Positions 1 through 9,600 of a stretch of DNA of 64,000 nt are shown here, piece by piece; the first letter of the stretch is position 1, and every line of letters starts with the position of its first letter. The stretch is from Lepidostoma basale (Eukaryota > Arthropoda > Insecta > Trichoptera > Lepidostomatidae). The notes under the pieces were generated by a model. The model was not told the DNA's origin, ran no database searches, and worked only from the letters and a program-made list of their open reading frames with translations. The stretch lies in assembly GCA_022606425.2 (NCBI GenBank), contig JAHDVF020000164.1, forward strand, positions 1-64,000, given 5' to 3'. The translations under genes were made by a program, and so were the position numbers.

Positions 1-1241
1 TAGCGGTAAGTGGTAGTTGGAATAAATAAATCATAGATGTCATACAATAAGCTTAAGTATTTGTAAACATAACGCCATTGAAATATTAATCGATTTGTGT
101 CTGCATCATAAAGTTATTCCCGATTAAACATGTCAGCTTACGAGCCAAATTCTCGTCATTTGCGGGAGTTTTTAATTTTATGCTTTAATATGAAGAAATC
201 TGCGGCTGAGGCTCATCGAATGCTCTCAAATACCTATGGTGAGGCCGCTTTTAGTGAAAGAACGTGCCGAGAGTGGTTTCAACGCTTCAAGAACGGTGAT
301 TTTAACGTCGAAGACCAGCATGGCGGTGGAAGAGAGAAGGTTTTCAAAGATGCAGAATTGGAGGCATTACTTGATCAAGACTCGTGTCAAACGCAACAAG
401 AATTGGCAGGATCATTGGGAGTGACGCAACCAGCCATTTCAAAACGCCTGAAAGTCATGGGAATGATTCAGAAACAAGGAAATTGGGTGCCGTACGAGTT
501 GAAGCCGTGAGATGTTGAATGGCGTTTGTGTGTTTGTGAACAGCTGCTTGCAAGGCAAAGACGGAAGGGATTTCTGCATCGCATTGTGACTGGGGACGAG
601 AAATGGGTTCATTACGATAATCCCAAGCGCAGAAAATCATGGGGATATCCCGGCCATGCTTCCATGTCGACGGCCAAACCGAATATTCACGGTTCCAAGG
701 TTATGCTCAGTATTTGGTGGGACCAGTTCGGCGTAGTGTATTATGAATTGTTAAAACCGATTGAAACAATCACAGGCGATCATTATCGAACGCAATTAAT
801 GCGTTTGAGCCGAGCATTGAAAGACAAACGGCCGCAATACAACGAGAGACATGATAAAGTGATTTTACAGCATGACAATGCTCGACCCCATGTTGCGAAA
901 GTGGTCAAGACATACTTAGAAACTTTGAAATGTTAAGTCCTACCCCACCCGCCGTATTCTCCAGACGTTGCTCCCTCGGACTATCACTTGTTTCGATCAA
1001 TGGCACACGGCCTAGTTGACCAGCACTTCCGGTCTTATGAAGAAGTAAAAAATTGGATTGATTCGTGGATCGCATCAAAAGATGACCAGTTTTTTCAACG
1101 CGGGATTCGTATGCTGCCCGAAAGATGGGAGAAAGTAGTGGCCAGCGATGGACAATACTTTGAATCATAAATGTATAACCAGTTTTTTACGATAAAGCCT
1201 CGAATTTCGGAAAAAAACGGCGGAAGCAAAGTTATACACCT
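1..1241 (+). mobile_element. mariner transposon, mauritiana (Mos1-like) type, 5' end cut by window
   Basis: The element encodes a mariner transposase relic (130-1170). Its right terminal repeat ends near 1241 in agttatacaccta, followed by A/T-rich flank. The left terminal repeat would lie just before base 1, because mariners of this type have about 170 bases before the ATG. Sequence after the stop (1171-1241) is the usual short 3' untranslated part plus terminal repeat. Confidence 0.8.
130..1170 (+). pseudogene. mariner transposase (mauritiana subfamily) with two in-frame stops
   Basis: DNA transposase of the DD34D mariner family; it normally cuts and pastes its own element at TA. Reading from ATG at 130, one frame runs to 1170 with no frameshift, interrupted only by TGA at 508-510 and TAA at 934-936. 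The N-terminal helix-turn-helix region (ERTCREWFQRFKNGDF, WVPYEL) is followed by the catalytic blocks VTGDEKWVHYDN (first Asp), ILQHDNARPH (second Asp) and YSPDVAPSDYHLFRSM (third Asp), and ends LPERWEKVVASDGQYFES. All three catalytic Asp residues are present, so the copy was disabled by two point changes only. It is close to the Mos1 group by motif. Confidence 0.9.
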
Positions 1242-1380
1242 AAACCATTTCTAACATACTTGTATTTTACATTTATTTATTATTTTTTTACTTAAAATAT
1301 AAAAGATTGTCAAATATCCGAAACATACTAACTGTTTCTAAGCAATAATCTAATACTCAACATTATTTGCATTACATTTA
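1242..1380. other. AT-rich spacer
   Basis: No coding potential or repeat motif recognised between the mariner and the RTE fragment. Confidence 0.5.
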
Positions 1381-1655
1381 AACAACAACAACAAACCATC
1401 ACGCCGTTTCCCCGTAGGGTTAGTCAGAGGGAATGGATCGCCCCATTACTCTATCCTGGCACACCTCTCTAGCTTCCTCCACATTCATATAGCGAATCAT
1501 ACACGCACGTCAATTCTTCCGACTTCTATTATGACCAACCTTTAAAATTTGATTAATTTGTTCATGCCATGTTTTTCTCGGTGTGCCTCGACTCCATCCA
1601 CGCGCTCCTTATGTCCTCACCAACGCAATGATCCTTTCATAATTTTGTTCAGAAT
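1381..1655 (-). mobile_element. RTE-like retrotransposon 3' fragment, (TTG)n tail
   Basis: Read on the minus strand it is the 3' end of the RTE-like element described at 8885-10517. The tail is (TTG)n, here (AAC)n on the + strand at 1381-1395, after the marker GGCGTGATGGTTTG. Decayed coding for the ...MTRCMNVEEAREV...AYP end precedes it. Confidence 0.85.
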
Positions 1656-2370
1656 AAAGATGTAATTTAATATTTATAATCTGATTTCAATTAAAAATTT
1701 TGGAGTGTTATATTTTAATTTTTTTAATGTTATATTCTGCATATTACATGGATTGACAAATTTCGTGTAAATTTTCGCTAATACCGTAATAAGATGAAAT
1801 ATGTTACTTCCATAAAATTAGAATAAAACTTCTAAATAACGGACGTTTTCATCAAAATTAAATTCATCTGAATTATTTTTACGTACTTAACATTCACAGT
1901 TCATGCTTTAACTATTCTTTAAACATATTTTTTAACTCGCCCATTCTATAATGTTGATTTAGGAAAATTAGATATCACTAATAATTTACACCTTTTTTTA
2001 ATATCGGACAAAAATCACCTTTCGTGCACGACACGCTATACACGCGTTGAAAATACTCGAGATTTTTCACCAGTTTTGTCAGTATCTCCTTCTATTATTT
2101 ATACCTAATTCATTCAGAAAAAGACGTAAAACTGCTAAACAAGATTGATAAAATAGCGTGAATGTTTGTTATTGTTAACGCCAATTACAGAATTCTTTGA
2201 GCATTGTTTGATGTATTTCTTTAACTAATTGTTATTTTTATTTACAAGGCTGCCTTGATAACGTACAGTTAATTCCTGCTAATTTGGCATCCGACAGTTG
2301 GGCACTTTCAATCATCCGGCATCGCAAGCTTCAAGAAACAAATTAAAAATAAGGAATTAAGGCGTACTAC
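1656..2370. other. AT-rich intergenic sequence with an H3 arm relic
   Basis: Mostly featureless. 1795-1865 resembles the right arm of the H3 foldback family (tccataaaat...aataaaacttct...gttttcat). No gene seen. Confidence 0.45.
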
Positions 2371-2892
2371 TTAACTAACTAACTAACTAACCATCACGCC
2401 ATTTCCTCGGAGGGGTAGGCAGTCTCTCTTTCTCACTCTGTCCTGGCATACCTCTCGGGATTCCTCTACATTCATTCATCGTACCATGCACGCACGTCGA
2501 TTATTCCGACTTCGAATGTGGCCGCCTTTTAGTAATTGGTTTATTTGGTCATGACATAATTTTCTCGGTCGTCCTCGGCTTCTTTTTAACCATTCTACTT
2601 TTATCCATTCGTTCCATATGTTCAAACCATCTCAGGGATCCTTTTTCAATTTTATCGATGATGAAGTCATTTGCCTTACATTTCTTTCTTATTTCATCGT
2701 TCGGTATTCTATCATACTAAGTTTTCCCGCACATTCTTCTTAGTGATCTCATTTCTACGGCGTTTATCCTGCTTTCATCCTTCTTTTGCCAGCTCCAAGT
2801 TTCACTTCCATACATAAAGGTTGGCACTAGAACTCCATTGTGTACTGCCATCTTTGCTTCTGTGGATATATTTATGTTTGCAGTAATGACGT
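2371..2892 (-). mobile_element. RTE-like retrotransposon 3' fragment, (TTAG)n tail
   Basis: The minus strand ends in a (TTAG)n tail, seen as (CTAA)n at 2371-2391, after GGCGTGATGG. The decayed reading frame still shows the SWQKKDESRINAVEMRSLRR block and the RGRPRKTWHD-like region. It is most similar to the copy at 63212-63785. Confidence 0.88.
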
Positions 2893-3885
2893 GCTACTTT
2901 TTAAAATATAATAAATTAAATACATGATATAAATAGAGTACAGGCGAAGCTTGATATAAATATAAGAGCTTAAAATTGTCTAATGCTTTGTAGGAAATAA
3001 AGATTTTCGTTTCTCAGTAAATAAACGTTGTGTACTATTTTAATCCATTTTAATGGTGACGAAGATTATACGATTAAAAACGTAATCATCAGTCAGCTGC
3101 CTTAATGGTTCTATCCGTCTTTCGCACAATGTTACCTCCTGTTACATGGCGCTCGGTAATCCGGAACTTTTGCTTATCCGACATCGTTGAAGTCACGAAG
3201 GTGCCGGATTAACGGGAGTGTACTGTATTTGATTGTACATATTTTTTCTATGGGTTTAAAATATCCCAGCAAGACGTTGGGCGGTTAATTTGACCCAGTT
3301 CAGATAAAGCTACAGACATTCGTCAATGCGCGGAAGAAACTCGGAGATAAAGGAAGAGAATGATATTTGACATGAAGGAACCCATCACAATAGAAAATTT
3401 CGTCCATAAAAATAAATTTTCCTAGTTTCATCGAAAGAGAATTGAAAATGTACTTTCTCTTCCTTCGCAGAACTTTCAGGAATATTGTTTTCTGTGACGA
3501 TTTATTTTACAATGTTGGAATTGAAAGCTATCCATAACAAATAATAGGGGTTGAATGCGTGTTAAATCCTAGATCCGAATATTTAGGGTTGATTCTCGTT
3601 TTTTTAGGAAGTGGATTTTGTAAGGGGAATTTATGTTTTCGTAATAAGAAATATAGATTTGTTTTATTTATTTTGTCTCTCATTAGTATACAGATTTATG
3701 GAATAAATTTCAATTGCTCACCGAATTTTTTTTAAATGAATTTTTTTATTATTTTAAAATACATTTATTTTTTAAATCTACTAATGTTTGTGACTTCGAA
3801 GTTGAAATTTAACGATTTTATTTAATCCAATGGTGTTAAAAGGTTCGAATAGTATTACAAATAAAATACGAGTATTATTAGTTCC
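2893..3885. other. Intergenic sequence, no gene recognised
   Basis: AT-rich with a moderately GC-rich patch at 3060-3230. No convincing frame, splice pair or repeat family seen. Confidence 0.4.
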
Positions 3886-3888
3886 TTA

Positions 3889-5174
3889 CATATGAAATTG
3901 GCGTTTTGCCGTATTGGCAACTTTGATCTCAAATATCTTCTCTTTGGTTAGGAATTCCAAATTCAAATTTATTCAGCTATTTACTCAAGTATTTGTGTTT
4001 CAAAAATTATGATTCATTTGTTTTTTACTCAATTGTTTTTTTTCTTTGCGTCACTCAGTTTACAAAATGGAAAACTTGAAATATCGCATTATTTACAAGT
4101 ACAAGTTCCACCGTGGCACCAGTGCTGCAGAAACGGCTCGAAGGATTAATGATGTGTATGGCGACGGTGCCGCAAAAGAAAACACAGTGTGTTTTTGGTT
4201 CCAACGTTTTCGTTCTGGAAATTTCGACCTGCAGAACAAGCCCCGTGGACGGCCGGAGACCAAAGTTGATAATGAAGAATTGAAGGCTTTTGTGAAAGCG
4301 GATCCATCGCAAACCACGTCCGAGCTAGCTGCAGGCTGCGGTGTTAGTGATAAAACTGTTTTAATCCACTTGAAGCAAATTGGGAAGGTGAAAAAGCTTG
4401 AAAGGTGGGTACCTCACGAATTGAGTGAAGCAAATCAACAAACGCGCGTTGACTGCTGCGTTGCATTACTCAACCGGCACAATAATGAAGGGATTTTGAA
4501 TCGAAATCGAAATGTGCATTGATAGCAATCGAACCTGTGATGAAAAGTGAATCCTGTATGATAATCGGAAGCGCTCATCGCAATGGCTGAACCCTGCCGA
4601 ACCAGCCAAATCATGCCCCAAGCGAAAATTGACTCCAAAAAAGTTACTTGTGAGCGTTTGGTGGACTAGTGCTGGTGTCGTTCACTACAGCTTTCTTAAA
4701 TCTGGCCAGATGATTACGGCAGATGTCTTTTGTCAGCAACTGCAAACTATGATGGAAAAGCTAGCTGCTAAACAACCGAGGCTGGTTAATCGCTCTAGGC
4801 CACTGCTGCTTCATGATAACGCTAGACCACACACTGCACAACAGACGGCTACCAAATTAGAAGAGCTTCAATTGAAATGTCTAAGACATCCACCGTACTC
4901 TCCGGACCTTGCCCCAACAGATTACTATTTTTTTAGAAATTTGGATAACTTCTTGCAAGGGAAAAAATTCAACTCCGATGGGGCAGTCCAAACCGACTTT
5001 AAAGATTTATTGATTCCCGTCCGAATGTTTTTTTTAGTAAAGGGATCGATGAACTATCTTTGAGATGGCAAAAGTGCATAGATAGCAATGGTACATACTT
5101 TGATTAAATAAATATATTATATTTAAAAAAAATAAACATTATGTTCCTCCCATACAAAACGCCAATTTCATATG
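3889..5174 (+). mobile_element. mariner transposon, cecropia (Hsmar1-like) type, complete ends
   Basis: The terminal inverted repeats match perfectly over 23 bases including the flanking TA: 3886-3908 (ttacatatgaaattgg...) and 5155-5177 (...ccaatttcatatgtaa). TA target duplications flank it at 3887-3888 and 5175-5176. About 1.29 kb, the normal mariner length. It contains a frameshifted transposase. Confidence 0.9.
4067..5107 (+). pseudogene. mariner transposase (cecropia/Hsmar1-like), frameshifted
   Basis: DD34D transposase relic. The likely start is ATG 4067 (MENLKYRIIYKYKF); an in-frame ATG also occurs at 4046. The N-terminal half reads ETARRINDVYGDGAA, then CFWFQRFRSGNF and LKQIGKVKKLERWVPHEL, typical of the SETMAR/Hsmar1 group. 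Frame is lost around 4500-4520. The catalytic region is then found in other frames: TCDEKW-like (about 4530-4545), LLLHDNARPHTAQ (second Asp) and YSPDLAPTDYYFF (third Asp), then LDNFLQGKKF. A second frame change occurs at the T run 5029-5036, after which RWQKCIDSNGTYFD ends at TAA 5105-5107. Intact terminal repeats with a broken gene mean it could only move with help in trans. Confidence 0.88.
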
Positions 5175-5177
5175 TAA

Positions 5178-5654
5178 TATTTTTTTGTAAACTAAAGTAT
5201 TTTTAGTTTTAAAATAATTAAAAAGTAATTCTATGAATTTAAATATTTCACTTGACTTGTGTTCCGGCTAATGGTGTTTGGAAATATTTCATTTTTATTG
5301 GAACTCTGAAACAAAGGTGTAACTCTGAAACAAAGTTAATATATTCAGGCAGATAATATATTTAAATTAGGATTAGATAATATGTTAATTGTTTACAATG
5401 GATATAGGAGTGGTGGGTAAGCATACAATTATTATTTGTTTAAAATAATTTAATTTGTGCTTTATTAACAATAAACTTCTATACTAAACTACAATAAACC
5501 ATGAAAAAAAGAAAAAATCATTAATTTATTAACTGTCTGTATAAAAAAAAATGTAAATTTATTCTGTCTTTAACAAATGAATATAAAATCATCTTTGAAG
5601 ATCTTCTTCCGGATGTTTTTCAACAAGATTATGATAATTATTCAGTATTTTTGG
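5178..5654. other. AT-rich intergenic sequence
   Basis: No gene or repeat family recognised. Confidence 0.4.
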
Positions 5655-5658
5655 TATA

Positions 5659-6125
5659 CAGGGTTATTGGTAATTGATTACATTCATTCTAGGAGGTTGC
5701 AGGGGAGGTTATTTTCAATGAATTATGCCATGTAAGGCATTATGTAAAATTGAAATGAATTATATATTTTTTTCGAGATCAGATGTTTTAAAAATTAATA
5801 AAAAATAACCTTTTTTCATAATTAAACTTTTTTTTTCCTAATAAGCGAATATAACAGGTATTTATTATCAAAACAAAAACTAAAAATGTTTGTACACATT
5901 AGAAAATATCATATAATTTAATTATTATATTTTTATTGAAAAAATTCTAATATAAACGCGATTTAAAAAAATCACTTGTAATTTTTTCGATTATGACTTA
6001 CAGTTATTCTTTAATTAATTTTTGAAACACCTGACCTCGATAAATTAAAAAAAACTTTAATTTATTTTATCTCAAAAATGGTTACAACTTCCTAGAAGGA
6101 ATGTATTCATTTACCAATAAACCTG
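5659..6125. mobile_element. MITE-like element, 467 bp, TATA target duplication
   Basis: Long terminal inverted repeats of about 45 bp: the left starts CAGGGTTATTGGTAA at 5659 and includes ctaggaggttg; the right is its complement, caacttcctag...ttaccaataaacctg, ending at 6125. Flanked by TATA on both sides (5655-5658 and 6126-6129). The interior is AT-rich and non-coding. No superfamily can be named with certainty from the ends alone. Confidence 0.75.
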
Positions 6126-6496
6126 TATATACTAAACTATTATTACAGTAATAATAACAACCACCAAAAAAAAGACACACTTTTTTTTTATTGTTATGTA
6201 TTAAGTTTGCTTTCACTTGTGTTTATGTTCAACTGGTTTCGATAGCTTGCTGCCACACTAAATACATAATAATAAGTAAATTTTGTACAAATTATTTTTT
6301 GTTTTCATTATTTAAAATTAACTTCTACCAAGAAATTTCATTTAAAAACATTAATTATTATTACAGTGGTTATTTCTTTTTAAAATTGTATTTGATATAA
6401 AAGGGAAGAGTACGAGAATGCAGAAAACCAATTAAATCATGCAATTTATATTACCAGTGCCAATAGATATATTAAGAAGATTTTTCGTTGTTCCAG

Positions 6497-6647
6497 GGTT
6501 ATTTCATCGCGCCATCCTGATGTCTGGAAGCGCCCTGTCGGACTGGGCTTTGACAGCTAACCCCTTGCAGTTTACGGTGCAGGCTGCGCAGAGCCTCAAC
6601 TGCCCCCTCACTGCAGATGACCTAGGGGAGTGTCTGCGGAGAAAGAG
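6497..6647 (+). CDS. Neuroligin A, first exon in window (cholinesterase-fold core)
   Basis: The acceptor is ttgttccag at 6488-6496 and the donor is AG|GTAAGA at 6647/6648. The exon begins in the second base of a Gly codon and ends two bases into an Arg codon. It encodes LFHRAILMSGSALSDWAL and ends with ECLRRK. In neuroligins this is the segment just after the nucleophile elbow (the GLFxxAIxxSG block) and up to the conserved Cys-Leu-Arg. The stretch 6439-6496 is open in the same frame but is intron, because it reads into the polypyrimidine tract. Confidence 0.92.
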
Positions 6648-9600
6648 GTAAGATAGACTCTTGAAGGCATAGTATTAAACTTAAACATTCATATACATTT
6701 ACAGATTCGAATAAACTAACTAACAAATCATTACGTTGGTTCTCACGAAAAGTGTGCAGAAAGAATAAACTGCATACTGTTTTAACATGTGACAAGATTA
6801 AGGAACTGACTGAGGTAGACTTCTACTCGACGGTGCGATCTACGGAGAACATAGAGGATTGGAGGCGTTTTGTTTTAACCACAAGCAGTTCTATGACGAG
6901 TACTATATATAATGACTTTTACTTAAAATTATGAAAACTTGTTTCCAGGTTGTCAGAGATAATGGCGGTGAGAGTGTTGGCTCCCAGATTTATGACTCCA
7001 TTTGGCCCAATTATTGATGGATCTGTCGTGCCAAATGAGCCGGCGCAGGTCATGGGAGTTTACAAAAATCTCTTCAAAAAGTAAGTTCACTTTATATTTA
7101 GTCGAAAATAGAAATAAAGCTACGAAAATGACGAAGGAAATACATTAACGCCATGGTATAAGCTACGAAAATGACGAAGGAAATACATTAACGCCATGGT
7201 ATAAGCTACGAAAATGACGAAGGAAATACATTAACGCCATGGTATAAGCTACGAAAATGACGAAGGAAATACATTAACGCCATGGTATAAGCTACGAAAA
7301 TGACGAAGGAAATACATTAACGCCATGGTATAAGCTACGAAAATGACGAAGGAAATACATTAACGCCATGGTATAAGCTACGAAAATGACGAAGGAAATA
7401 CATTAACGCCATGGTAAACAAAACATTTTGCAAAATAAATCAACTGTTTATATTCAAGAAATCCTTACCGGTTTCAGCCGCGGCCGAGATTCGCTAAAAC
7501 AAGCATATTTGAATCGATTGAAATCTAGTGTATAGAATATATGAGGAGATAAAATGAAAATATTATTTTATGTAAATTAGATTATTCGTATATTTTTTTG
7601 TTCGATTATATTTATAACTTACTGAATAACTAACAAATAAAAGTATAGGCAGAAAAAATGGACCGCCACACCTTGCTATCCTGACTTACTCGTATTTCTT
7701 TCGCTACCTCAACCTTCATACTTCGTGTCATGCACTGTGTCATTCATCTGACTCCTCACCTCTATTTCTAGTTCCATGACCATAACCCTTCCATTCACTT
7801 CTTATATTTTCATTCGACACTATCATACACAGTATCATATTTATTAATTTTCTTCTATTTTTCTTTTTATTTTTTATACACTTTGTTTATACAACACTTA
7901 CATTAAAAATATTAAAATTACGTAGACATGTTTCGCACAACTAGACTTTCTTCAGTGATACATATTATAAAGTTACATATTTAAATATTATAAGATTGTT
8001 TACATGATCTGACAAATGGTATAAAGATTTATAAATAAAATAAATAAATCTTTATTTACATCTGTCAGATCATGTAAATATTTTTATAATATTTAAATAT
8101 GTATCTTTATAATATGTATGTATCATTGAAGAAGGACTGATTGTCCGAAACCTGTCTATGTATTTTTTTTTAAATGTAAGTGTTGTATAAACAAAGTGTA
8201 TACAAAAAATAAAGCAATTACAACACAAAGTATGGCGAATATAGAAGAAATTATTAATTTTCGTTTATTTAAAATAACTCAAAGTTACGAGCTTAAATAT
8301 TTTTTAAATGAACTGTTTATGTAAAAAATAGTAGGATATCATTAATAAGAGTAAAAATTAAATCTTGAAATTAACCAAATTGGAAATATTAAAATTATTT
8401 GAAAATACATGACAAGTCGTATGAACGTGTTGTATGAAAAGTGATTCAATGTATTCTTTCAGACTATCTTTCGAGGAAAAAAAAAATTTCTGTTTCTTTA
8501 ATTAGATAAGATTTAAGTATTGTTAATTGTATCCTCTCCTTGTATTTACTATGTCTCTTTTCATTTGAACAGAAATAATTTAATTATTTCCTCTACCTTT
8601 TATTATAGACACGCTTTTAATTAGTTGTATTTTATTGGAAAATTATCCACTTTTAAAGCGATACTCTCGAAGGTATCAATAAATGGTAATTCAACATTTT
8701 TCTGATAAGAGTTCATTACGTTTAATCTATATCGCAAATTAGTAATCCTCATTAAAAAACGATTCTTGGTCGTTGAAATCTGCGTTTGATCTTCTGAAAT
8801 ATCTGTAATTAAACAGATCAATCTTAAGAACAGATTGAATTTAATCTCAGTCTTATATAACAAAGCCTACAAAACTTTTTTTTAGGCTAACGAAAGAAGC
8901 TTTTAGAATAGCGAAAGAGATATGACAGAAATAAGTTTGAACGAAATAGTAAAATCTGTAAGCTGTATGAAAGGTGGAAAAGCTGTTGGTTATGATTGTG
9001 TCGCTTTGGAGTTTATTAAAAACGGTGGGCCGGTTGTTGCAGCGTGGTTATACAGACTCTTTAACCAGTGTTTAGAGGAAGGATATACGCCGCTCGACTG
9101 GAGGAGGGCTGTTATCATGCCTCTATATAAGGGAAAGGGGTCTCGTATGGACTGCGGAAATCACCGGGCAATAAGTCTGTTAAGCGCCGTTGGTAAACTC
9201 TACGGCCGAATTTTAATAGAAAGAGTAAAAAAGACGACGACTGAAAGAGTATGGGATGTTCAAGGCGCTTTTATGACCGGAAGAGGATGTATGGATCAGA
9301 TTTTTGCACTTCGAACGCTTGCGGAGAAGTTTATGGCCAAAAACCGTAAGCTTTTCTGTGCGTTTGTCGATTTGCAAAAAGCCTATGATCGAGTGAACAG
9401 AGATAAACTGTGGTCAATCTTGTCCGAATACGGAGTGAGCACAAAACTGATACGGGCGGTTGCTTCTCTCTACGAAGGGAGCACTGCCAGTGTTAGGGTA
9501 AATGGAGACATCACGCCTTGGTTTGATATCACGAAGGGTGTTAAGCAGGGCTGCGTGATGTCTCCATGGTTGTTCAATCTGTATATGGACAAGTGTATGA

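Noticed and set aside
6191..6400. Open stretch just before the first neuroligin exon
   Set aside because: AT-driven frame, low complexity, no splice pair in matching phase and no similarity to the neuroligin N-terminal region.
6752..6934. Open stretch between two neuroligin exons
   Set aside because: It lies inside the 301-bp GT-AG intron; joining the flanking exons directly keeps frame and family motifs.
7117..7417. CRISPR array
   Set aside because: Units are contiguous tandem copies without unique spacers; a minisatellite in a eukaryotic intron.
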